Shown one piece after another: positions 29,846 to 37,944 of a DNA stretch of 61,900 nt. The position numbers were made by a program, and so were the translations under genes. Origin of the DNA: Candidatus Saganbacteria bacterium (lineage in GTDB: Bacteria > Margulisbacteria > WOR-1 > XYC2-FULL-46-14); the NCBI GenBank assembly GCA_013202975.1, contig JABMQY010000039.1, positions 1 through 61,900 on the forward strand. The letters are read 5' to 3'. The notes beneath the pieces are model-generated. The model worked only from the letters and a program-made list of their open reading frames with translations. It made no database searches and had not been told where the DNA came from. Numbering within the stretch: the first letter of the stretch is position 1; each line of letters begins with the position of its first letter.

Positions 29846-30747
29846 AGATATTAATTTCTACTAGTTCTTTTGGGAATTTTGACGATTCGCCAATCAGGAC
29901 ATTGGAGTCAAAAGGATTGGAAGTTGTCTTGAATCCATATAAAAGGAAACTTGCTGTTTCTGAGAGTATTGAATTGCTTAATGGAGTAGCTGGTTTAATT
30001 GCCGGGACAGAAGCTTTAACAGAGGATGTTTTGATTAAATCAAAAAATCTGAAGGTGATTTCTCGTTGTGGTGTTGGAATGGACAGTGTTGACCTAAAAA
30101 CTGCCCAAAGGTTAGGGATTGAGGTCATTAATACTCCGGATGCACCGACGCAATCTGTGGCTGAGCTTGCAATTGCTCTGATTTTTTCACTTTTACGGCA
30201 TATCTCTGTATCGGACAAGAATGTAAAAGAAGGTAAGTGGAACAAGTTGATGGGGAATCTTTTAATCGGCAAAACCTTGGGCATAATCGGTTATGGCAGG
30301 ATCGGGAGGCGGCTATGCCACCTTTTGTCACCTTTTGGATTAAACATAATTGCCCATGATATAAATGAGGATTCTAGCGCCAAATTTGTGTCGCTGGATG
30401 AACTTTTTGCCAATGCGGATATACTAACTATTCATGTTTCAACATCAAAATGTCTTATTGGTAAGAATGAACTAAAAAAGGTAAAACCCACCGCTCTTAT
30501 GGTTAATCTTTCTCGGGGGGGAGTTGTTGATGAGGATGCTTTGTTTTCTGCCCTAAAAGAGAAAAGGATTGCTGGAGCAGCAGTAGATGTTTTTAGCAAA
30601 GAGCCTTATTCCGGTCCATTAAGTGAATTTGATAATGTAATTTTAACTCCACATATTGGTTCGTACGCAAAAGAGAGCAGGATTGAAATGGAAAAACAGG
30701 CTGTTCACAATTTAATTAAAGCCTTTGAGATGAAAGGGGTATTATGA
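29842..30747 (+). CDS. D-3-phosphoglycerate dehydrogenase-like 2-hydroxyacid dehydrogenase
   Basis: SRCGVGMDSVDLKTAQRLGIEVINTPDAPTQSVAELAIALI; GKTLGIIGYGRIGRRLCHLL; VNLSRGGVVDEDALFSAL; ILTPHIGSYAKESR. Confidence 0.92.
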   Translation: MKILISTSSFGNFDDSPIRTLESKGLEVVLNPYKRKLAVSESIELLNGVAGLIAGTEALTEDVLIKSKNLKVISRCGVGMDSVDLKTAQRLGIEVINTPDAPTQSVAELAIALIFSLLRHISVSDKNVKEGKWNKLMGNLLIGKTLGIIGYGRIGRRLCHLLSPFGLNIIAHDINEDSSAKFVSLDELFANADILTIHVSTSKCLIGKNELKKVKPTALMVNLSRGGVVDEDALFSALKEKRIAGAAVDVFSKEPYSGPLSEFDNVILTPHIGSYAKESRIEMEKQAVHNLIKAFEMKGVL

Positions 30748-32279
30748 AAGTAATTGTTTTTGGAGGATCGGGTTTTTTGGGTAGTCATGTTGCTGATGCT
30801 TTATCAAAATCTGGACATGAGGTTACTATCTTTGATATAAAGCAATCTTCTCATTTAAAACAAAATCAAAAAATGATAATTGGGGATATTCTTGATCAGG
30901 TTGCGGTAGAAGCTGCCGTGGCTGGGATGGATTTGGTCTACCATTTTGCAGGAATTGCAGACATAAAAGAGGCCTTTGAGAAACGCCGTGAGGCAATTCA
31001 GTATAATATATTAGGAACCTTGAATTTGTTAGAAGCAAGCCGTTTAGGAAAAATTAAGCGGTTTATTTTTGCCTCAACAGTTTATGTTTGTAGTAACTCC
31101 GGGTCGATTTATCGAACTACCAAAAGAGCCTGTGAGTCCCTTATAGAGGATTATTTAAAGGCCTTCGATCTTGAATATACAATCCTTCGTTATGGTTCGT
31201 TATATGGTGCTCGGGCTGGGATGAACAATAGTGTATATCGGTTGATCTATCAGACAATAAAAGAAGAAAATCTGATTGAATTTTCAGCAAATCCTGATGA
31301 TGAGAGAAAATATATACATGTTGAAGATGCGGCTATTATGAGCGTTGATATCTTGGACGAAAAATATAAGAATCAGAGACTTATTTTGACCGGAAAGGAA
31401 TCGATAAAGGTTAGCGATTTATTTGCGGTTATAAAACAGATGGTTGGGAAGGAAATAAAAATTAAATATAGGTCTCCGGATCAAAATTTTCATTATAACA
31501 AGCATTATGATGATCAGCTTCAGCTCCTTGCCGGCAAAGAAATTTATGCCGGGAGAAACCTTAATGATCAGTTAAGCATGCTGGTTGAGAAAATTCAGGA
31601 GAGGGAGATTAAGAAAATCAAGAAACTAAAGGCAATCATTTTTGATTTTGATGGGGTTATCCTGGAATCTGTTGATATTAAAACAAAGGCCTTTGCAAAA
31701 CTTTTTGCCGATTACCCTGAGCATATTGATGATATTATAAAGCTTCATCTTGATAATGGCGGAATGTCGAGATTTAAGAAGTTTGAGATAATTTATCGTG
31801 ATTTTTTCAAGAAACCCCTTAGTGAAAGTAAGAGCCGGGAATTAGGCGGCCAATTTTCAAAAATTGTATTTGATGAGGTGTTAAGATGTTCTTTTGTAAA
31901 AGGTGCAAAGCAGCTATTAGACAAACATCTTGAGTGCTACGATTTTTATATTGTTTCTGGGACGCCTGAAGACGAGATCCGTTCAATAGTGGAAAAAAGA
32001 GGTTTAGGTTGTTATTTTAAGAAGGTTTATGGTTCACCTGCTTCAAAGGGGAATTTAATTGGCAAAATATTAAAGGATGAGGCCCTCATTCCCGATGAGG
32101 TTGTTTTTATAGGGGATTCGATAAATGATTATAAAGGTGCAAAGGAAGCTGGGGTGAAATTTATTGCCAGAAAATTGAGCCCTAAGATTAGTACCTTTGA
32201 CGGGTTAGATAATTATGCCATAGTTGATGATTTGGAGCAGTTTGATCATATACTTTGCGAAGAAAGGAGTGCTAAATAA
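30744..32279 (+). CDS. Fusion: NAD-dependent epimerase/dehydratase (N-term) + HAD-family phosphatase (C-term)
   Basis: KVIVFGGSGFLGSHVADALSKSGHEVTIFD (SDR); then LKAIIFDFDGVILESVDIKTKAF...FYIVSGTPEDEIRSIVEKRGL...VVFIGDSINDYKGAKEAGVKFI (HAD). Confidence 0.9.
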   Translation: MKVIVFGGSGFLGSHVADALSKSGHEVTIFDIKQSSHLKQNQKMIIGDILDQVAVEAAVAGMDLVYHFAGIADIKEAFEKRREAIQYNILGTLNLLEASRLGKIKRFIFASTVYVCSNSGSIYRTTKRACESLIEDYLKAFDLEYTILRYGSLYGARAGMNNSVYRLIYQTIKEENLIEFSANPDDERKYIHVEDAAIMSVDILDEKYKNQRLILTGKESIKVSDLFAVIKQMVGKEIKIKYRSPDQNFHYNKHYDDQLQLLAGKEIYAGRNLNDQLSMLVEKIQEREIKKIKKLKAIIFDFDGVILESVDIKTKAFAKLFADYPEHIDDIIKLHLDNGGMSRFKKFEIIYRDFFKKPLSESKSRELGGQFSKIVFDEVLRCSFVKGAKQLLDKHLECYDFYIVSGTPEDEIRSIVEKRGLGCYFKKVYGSPASKGNLIGKILKDEALIPDEVVFIGDSINDYKGAKEAGVKFIARKLSPKISTFDGLDNYAIVDDLEQFDHILCEERSAK

Positions 32280-32959
32280 TGAAACAGGAAATTGTTGCCG
32301 TTGTTGCGGTGCGCGAGGGATCGATTAGGGTGAAAGACAAGAATTTTCGTCCTTTTGCTTCGGAAAAGAGCTTGTTGCATCTTAAGATATCTCAATTAAA
32401 AAAATCAGGATGTTTTGACCATATCTATGTAACATCTGATTCTAGAAAAGCTAAGGAAATTGCACAAGAGCTGGGGGTTGAGTTTTTGGAGCGTGATCAT
32501 TATATGTGCAAAGGAGATACCCCTTGGTCTGAAGTAGTCCATTATATTGCATCTTCTGTTCCTGGAGATCCGATTATTTGCTGGGCCAATCCAACTAGCC
32601 CTTTTCAAGCAGATTATGCGGATGCAGTCAAAAAGTTTTTAGAGATTCAACCGGAGTATAATAGTCTTATTTCTGTTGAAGAGGTAAGAGAGTTTTTTGT
32701 TAATTCAAACGGTCGTCCGGCCAACCATAATTGGGGTTTTTGGCATGAGCGTTCTCAGGATTTGGAAAAATTAAATCGTATGACAACTGCTATTTTTATT
32801 GCCAAAAAGTCGGATATGATTAGTTGGCATTATATGATAGGAACAAAGGTATTTCTTTATTATGTCTCAAAGACAGAGGGGATAGATATTGATACTCCCG
32901 AGGATTTTAGTTTGGCCGAAAAAATCTACCTTTGCAGGAGTGAAAATGAACGAAAATAA
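32279..32959 (+). CDS. Cytidylyltransferase (NeuA/acylneuraminate cytidylyltransferase-like)
   Basis: IVAVVAVREGSIRVKDKNFRPFASEKSLLHLKISQLKKSGCFDHIYVTSDSRKAKEIAQELGVEFLERDHYMC; WANPTSPF; GIDIDTPEDFSLAE. Confidence 0.87.
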   Translation: MKQEIVAVVAVREGSIRVKDKNFRPFASEKSLLHLKISQLKKSGCFDHIYVTSDSRKAKEIAQELGVEFLERDHYMCKGDTPWSEVVHYIASSVPGDPIICWANPTSPFQADYADAVKKFLEIQPEYNSLISVEEVREFFVNSNGRPANHNWGFWHERSQDLEKLNRMTTAIFIAKKSDMISWHYMIGTKVFLYYVSKTEGIDIDTPEDFSLAEKIYLCRSENERK

Positions 32960-34661
32960 AAAAATTGAGCTGCTTGATTGCACTATCCGCGATGGCGGGT
33001 ATGTAAATAATTGGGATTTTGACAAGAAGCTGGTCCGTGAAACCTATCGGGCCCTTTCTAAGTCCGGGGTTGATTATGTTGAGCTTGGATACCATGGATC
33101 AGAAAAATATTTTGATAAAAGTAAGTTTGGGAGATTTAGGTTTTCTGATGCAGATGTTATTAATCAGATATGCGATGGAATAGATGGGGCTCAGGTAGCT
33201 TTAATGGTTGATTACGGCAAATTTGATTTGGCCGATTTAATTCAATACAAAGATTCTCCGGTGAAGCTCATTCGTTTAGCTTTTCATAAAGATAAACTTG
33301 AAGAGGCATTAGGTGTAGTTTCTTCCATAAATAAAATGGGGCTAAAAACATCTGTAAATCTTATGGGGTTTGTAGGTTATACTGTCGAGGAACGTATGAA
33401 ACTTTTAACGCTGCTCAAAGGGATTTCCCTGGACTATGCTTATGTAGCCGATAGTTATGGGTCAATGTTTCCAAATCAAATTGGCGATTTTTTTAGACCT
33501 TTACTCGAATTAGACCATATCAAATGGGGATTTCATCCTCATAATAACCTGCAAATGGCTTTTGCTAACTCTTTGGCAGCAATAGATGCGGGTGCTGTTA
33601 TTATAGACGGATCGGTCTTTGGTATGGGAAGAGGAGCGGGGAATTTGCCGAGTGAAATTATGCTGGCTTACCTGCACCATTTAAAGCCGGATAAATATAA
33701 TGTAATCCCGGTTTTGAATTTGATTGATCGTTATTATCAGGATCTCTATAAAAAATACGGATGGGGATATAACTTACCCTATATGCTTTCCGGAACGTAT
33801 GGATGCCATCCTAATTATGCAAAAAATCTGGTTGAGAGACAAGAATATGAAATTAAGGATATTTGGAATATTTTTGAGGTGATTGCCGCCAATAATCCGG
33901 TCGGCTTCAAGAAAGAGCTGGTTGATGAAATATTAAGAAAGGGGCTTTTCACTAAAAAACTATCCACAACTTCAGGTAAAAAGTCTCTTGAGACAAATAG
34001 TTATTCTAGCGTGTCAGTTCCTTACCTAAACAGGCATAAAAACAGAGATTTTCTTGTTTTAGCTAATGGGCCAAGCTTAAAAGAATATCAGCATGAGATA
34101 CAATCTTTTATTGAAAAATTTGATCCGATTATCCTTGGGGGGAACTTCCTGGGCGGATTGTTTAAGCCGCACTATCACGGTTTTGCAAATAAACGCAGGT
34201 TTACCGATTATGTTGATACGGTTGACAAAGATTCAAAGCTTCTTATAGGCCAGAATATTCCAAAAGAGATGATAAATGAGTATGCAAAGCGTGATTATGA
34301 GCTTGTTTATTATGAAAATACTCTGGAAAATACGTTTGACATACAAAATGGGGTTATCTCCTCAAGCTGCAGAACTATTTCTGTCCTTTTAGCTGCAGTG
34401 GCTTTAGTAATGGGGGCAAAAAAGATCTTTATTGTCGGAATGGATGGTTATATGGGCAATTCTCAGGACAAAATTCATCATTTTTATAAAGAGAGAAATG
34501 AAACAGAGAATTTGAATGAACTAAGGGAGAGAAATGATTGGAATTTAGTCTTTTTGAAGCAAATTGATGATTATATGATGTCTTTGGGGCTGGAGGGGCT
34601 GCATATTCTAACTCCGACAAATTATAAAGAATTTTATAAGGGGATAAAGAATTATATATGA
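32946..34661 (+). CDS. Fusion: HMGL-like (DRE-TIM) aldolase + C-terminal DUF115/GT42-like domain
   Basis: KIELLDCTIRDGGYVNNWDFDKKLVRETYRAL...VELGYHG, GFHPHNNLQMAFANSLAAIDAGAVIIDGSVFGMGRGAGNLPSE (HMGL); FLVLANGPSLKEYQHEIQSFI...GAKKIFIVGMDGYMG (DUF115/GT42-like). Start placed at ATG 32946. Confidence 0.82.
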   Translation: MNENKKIELLDCTIRDGGYVNNWDFDKKLVRETYRALSKSGVDYVELGYHGSEKYFDKSKFGRFRFSDADVINQICDGIDGAQVALMVDYGKFDLADLIQYKDSPVKLIRLAFHKDKLEEALGVVSSINKMGLKTSVNLMGFVGYTVEERMKLLTLLKGISLDYAYVADSYGSMFPNQIGDFFRPLLELDHIKWGFHPHNNLQMAFANSLAAIDAGAVIIDGSVFGMGRGAGNLPSEIMLAYLHHLKPDKYNVIPVLNLIDRYYQDLYKKYGWGYNLPYMLSGTYGCHPNYAKNLVERQEYEIKDIWNIFEVIAANNPVGFKKELVDEILRKGLFTKKLSTTSGKKSLETNSYSSVSVPYLNRHKNRDFLVLANGPSLKEYQHEIQSFIEKFDPIILGGNFLGGLFKPHYHGFANKRRFTDYVDTVDKDSKLLIGQNIPKEMINEYAKRDYELVYYENTLENTFDIQNGVISSSCRTISVLLAAVALVMGAKKIFIVGMDGYMGNSQDKIHHFYKERNETENLNELRERNDWNLVFLKQIDDYMMSLGLEGLHILTPTNYKEFYKGIKNYI

Positions 34662-35662
34662 GTAGATTTGAAGAGCTAAAGGCTATATTAGCACAGGGAA
34701 AATTTTTTAAAATAGTCTGTGGCGCGGGTAATGAGGATGCAGAAGAGGTTAGAAAACTATCTTTAGTCTATACTCTGGCCGGAGCGCTGGGAATAGATGT
34801 TTCTGCCAATGTTGAGATAGTAAAGAGTTCGGTAATTGGGGTTGATCGGGCCCTTGAGCTGGCTCCCAAATTGGGTAAGCAGTTAAAAACCCGGCCATTT
34901 ATCAATGTAAGTATCGGGATGCGCGGTGACCCGCATATAAGAAAAGCAAAGATAGACCCCAACATTTGCTCTCAATGCGGAGTCTGCCTTGATAGATGTA
35001 TTCAAAAGGCAATTTCTCCTGACCATCAGGTGATTATGAAGCGTTGTATTGGTTGTGGCGATTGTTCATCGATTTGTCCTGTTGACGCGGTTTCTTTTTA
35101 TGATAAGAGATGTGAGTTAAGCAAAATTCTTCCTGAGTGCTTAAAGAATGGAGCTGAAACATTTGAATTGCATGCCATAATTCCGGATGATGATTCTGTG
35201 ATGAAGGACTGGATCCTCATGAATGACATTTTAAAAGATAATTATATAAGCATGTGTTTAGACCGCTCGCAATTATCGGATTCTCATCTGATAAGACGGA
35301 TAAAAGAGGCCTCAAAAATTACTGGGGATCGAATGATTGTCCAGGCGGATGGGGTGCCGATGAGCGGTGGAAACAATAGTTATAATACTACACTTCAGGC
35401 AATTGCTATTTCGGATATTGTTAAAAAAAGCAATCTTCCCGTAATGATTCTCGCTTCCGGAGGGACCAATTCTAAAACAGGGGAATTGGCCCGCCTCTGC
35501 GAAGTAAAGGTTCATGGGGTTTCAGTTGGAACCTTTGCCAGAAGATTAGTCGCGGATTTAATAAAAAATGAGGATTTTGAGAGTGATATTAACATGATTA
35601 AACGGGCGGTTTCAATTGCGGAGGGATTAGTAAAAGAAAATCTGGAGGAGATTTGTGGTTAG
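34658..35662 (+). CDS. LdpA/DUF561-like TIM-barrel protein with internal 2x[4Fe-4S] ferredoxin domain
   Basis: ICSQCGVCLDRCIQKAI and CIGCGDCSSICPVDAVSF clusters; GQADGVPMSGG-like VQADGVPMSGGNNSYNTTLQAIAI; PVMILASGGTNSKTGELARLC. Confidence 0.72.
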   Translation: MSRFEELKAILAQGKFFKIVCGAGNEDAEEVRKLSLVYTLAGALGIDVSANVEIVKSSVIGVDRALELAPKLGKQLKTRPFINVSIGMRGDPHIRKAKIDPNICSQCGVCLDRCIQKAISPDHQVIMKRCIGCGDCSSICPVDAVSFYDKRCELSKILPECLKNGAETFELHAIIPDDDSVMKDWILMNDILKDNYISMCLDRSQLSDSHLIRRIKEASKITGDRMIVQADGVPMSGGNNSYNTTLQAIAISDIVKKSNLPVMILASGGTNSKTGELARLCEVKVHGVSVGTFARRLVADLIKNEDFESDINMIKRAVSIAEGLVKENLEEICG

Positions 35663-36410
35663 CATTGGGATAAATGATAAGATCTTAGAAGATATTCAAC
35701 TAGTAATCTTTGATCGTGATGGGACCATGATTGATCTGTATCATTACTGGTCGCAGATGATAAAAATGAGATCAGTTATGATCTGTAATGAGCTTGGGCT
35801 GTCTGATAATCACAAAAATAATCTTATGTCCGTTATGGGGATTGATGTCGAAAAAAAGAAAATCAAACCGGAAGGGCCGGTCGGAATTAAGAAGAGAGAA
35901 GTTGTAATGCAGGCGGCAGTTGACTATCTTCTTTCTATCAAAATGGGCAATAAAAATGATTTTTGTATTAAAGTTTTTAGTGAAGTTGATAAAATCTCTC
36001 AAGATGAAGTTGCTAAGCTTATAAGTCCAATTGAGGGTCTATATCCCCTGCTTGAAGGGTTGAAGAGTTCGGGCTGCAAAATTGCTATTGCTACCACAGA
36101 CCGGACCGGCCGAGCCGAATTATCTGTAAAATTCCTAAAAATCAACGATAAGATCGATTTTGTTATCGGCTCAGATGGGGTTGAATGTTCAAAGCCGGCA
36201 CCGGACATGATTAATTTGATATTAAAGAAGCTTAATATAGACAAAACAAATACGATTATGGTTGGAGATGCGGCATCGGATATCAAAATGGGTATCAATG
36301 CAGGGGTAAAGGCCGGGATTGCGGTCTGTTCTGGAATAACTCCCGAGAAAAAATTGAGTGAACTGACCCCATTGGTTATAAAAGATATTTCTGAGATAAA
36401 AATTTATTAA
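35655..36410 (+). CDS. HAD-family hydrolase (phosphatase)
   Basis: IQLVIFDRDGTMIDLYHYW; IAIATTDRTGRAELSV; CSKPAPDMINLILKKL; TIMVGDAASDIKMGINAGVKAGIAV; GTG start. Confidence 0.9.
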   Translation: MVSIGINDKILEDIQLVIFDRDGTMIDLYHYWSQMIKMRSVMICNELGLSDNHKNNLMSVMGIDVEKKKIKPEGPVGIKKREVVMQAAVDYLLSIKMGNKNDFCIKVFSEVDKISQDEVAKLISPIEGLYPLLEGLKSSGCKIAIATTDRTGRAELSVKFLKINDKIDFVIGSDGVECSKPAPDMINLILKKLNIDKTNTIMVGDAASDIKMGINAGVKAGIAVCSGITPEKKLSELTPLVIKDISEIKIY

Positions 36411-36423
36411 ATAGGAGATGTTT

Positions 36424-37194
36424 ATGGCTAGCAATAATAGATTAAAGGAAAAAATAAAAAATGGAGAGACGGTTCTTGGTACCTGGTGTATATTGCCTTC
36501 GCCATCAGTAATTAATGTGATAGCGGCTGCAAGGTTAGATTTTGTAATAATTGATATGGAGCATGGTCCGATCGGTTTTGAAACTGCAGAAGATATGGTT
36601 CGAGCCGCCCAATCAGAGGATTGTTCTGCCATAGTTCGAGTCCCCAAAAATGATGAGTCGGATATACTGCGTGCTCTGGATATTGGGGCGGATGGTATTG
36701 TAATTCCGCATATAGAAAAAGTTGAAGATCGAAAACGGGCCATCAAAAGTATTAAGTATTTTCCCATTGGAGAGAGAGGCTTTTCTCCGTTTACACGAGC
36801 AGGGAGTTATGATCCGGCCGATCCAGCAGTTCATACAAAGAGGGAAAACGAAAAGACCATGACGGTTTTGATTATTGAAGGGGTGGAAGGTGTAAAAAAT
36901 CTTGATAGCATAATTGACGATCAAAATATTGATGTGGTTTATTTTGGTTTGTGCGATCTATCCCAGGCTATTGGTGTTCCGGGAAAATTGGATGATCCCA
37001 AGCTAAAGGAGTATGTCTCTGCTTGTGTAAAAAAAGTAAAAGACAAAAACATGGCTGTTGGGGCATTTACCGACAGACCCGAAATGCTCAAGTGGTTCAA
37101 AGAGATTGGGATTCAATTTATTACCTATTCATTGGATACTACGGAATTATGCAGAAGTTTTAAACATTTCATTAAAGATTTTAATGATTATTAG
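36424..37194 (+). CDS. HpcH/HpaI-family class II aldolase (2-keto-3-deoxy acid aldolase type)
   Basis: RLKEKIKNGETVLGTWCILPSPSVINVIAAARLDFVIIDMEHGPIGFETAEDMVRAA; GADGIVIPHIEKVEDRKRAI. ATG 36424 has AGGAG 6 nt upstream. Confidence 0.93.
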   Translation: MASNNRLKEKIKNGETVLGTWCILPSPSVINVIAAARLDFVIIDMEHGPIGFETAEDMVRAAQSEDCSAIVRVPKNDESDILRALDIGADGIVIPHIEKVEDRKRAIKSIKYFPIGERGFSPFTRAGSYDPADPAVHTKRENEKTMTVLIIEGVEGVKNLDSIIDDQNIDVVYFGLCDLSQAIGVPGKLDDPKLKEYVSACVKKVKDKNMAVGAFTDRPEMLKWFKEIGIQFITYSLDTTELCRSFKHFIKDFNDY

Positions 37195-37200
37195 GAGTTA

Positions 37201-37944
37201 ATGATGGTGAAGATAGTTGGAATGGTGCCGGCACGCATTGAGTCAAGCCGTTTGCCCAGGAAAGCCCTGATTGAGATTGAGGGGATTCCGATGGTGATCC
37301 ATACCTGCAAGCGCTCTAAGCTGGCCAAAAGCTTAGAGGAGGTCTATTTGGTTACTGATAGTGAAGAGATACGAAGGGCAGGAGAGAAATATGGGATAAA
37401 GGTTATTATGACGGGCTGTCAGCATAAGTCTGGTTCGGATCGAATAGCCGAAGCTTGTCAGACGATTGAATCTGATATAGTGGTCAATATTCAGGGCGAT
37501 GAGCCGTTGGTTGATCCGAATCACATTGATGCAATTGTAAAACCTTTAATAGCCGATGCAACATTAAAAATTGCGGTTGGGGTTACAAAATATAATAAGA
37601 AAAATCGTCCTTCCGATATAAAAGCAGTATTGGATCTTGCTGGAAATATTATGTATTGTTCTCGAACAGATTTGCCATCTGATGCTAGAAAACCGGTTTC
37701 AGAACTATTAAAAATGTGTTTTATTGTTCCGTTTAGAAAGGATTTTATTCTTCAGTATGCTTCCTGGAACCCAACCCCTCTGGAAGGTATTGAATACAAT
37801 GAATATTTGCGGGTTTTGGAGCATGGTGTGAAAATGCGAGCGGTAGAAATTAATGATGCAAAAATCAGTGTTGATACGCCGGAAGATTTGGAGATAGTAA
37901 GAGATATTATGCAAAAGGATAAAATAAGGCATTTATATGGATAA
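37201..37944 (+). CDS. 3-deoxy-manno-octulosonate cytidylyltransferase-like (KdsB family)
   Basis: VKIVGMVPARIESSRLPRKALIEIEGIPMVIHTCKRSKLAK; SGSDRIAEACQTIESDIVVNIQGDEPLVDP; CFIVPFRKDFILQYASWNPTPLEGIEYNEYLRVLEHG. Confidence 0.92.
   Translation: MMVKIVGMVPARIESSRLPRKALIEIEGIPMVIHTCKRSKLAKSLEEVYLVTDSEEIRRAGEKYGIKVIMTGCQHKSGSDRIAEACQTIESDIVVNIQGDEPLVDPNHIDAIVKPLIADATLKIAVGVTKYNKKNRPSDIKAVLDLAGNIMYCSRTDLPSDARKPVSELLKMCFIVPFRKDFILQYASWNPTPLEGIEYNEYLRVLEHGVKMRAVEINDAKISVDTPEDLEIVRDIMQKDKIRHLYG

Noticed and set aside
29808-30284. 158-aa minus-strand ORF opposite the hydroxyacid dehydrogenase
   Set aside because: Antisense shadow of a conserved 2-hydroxyacid dehydrogenase; no protein-family motif.
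36222-36767. 181-aa minus-strand ORF spanning the HAD/HpcH junction
   Set aside because: Longest shadow ORF, but it overlaps two strongly supported plus-strand genes and shows no domain.
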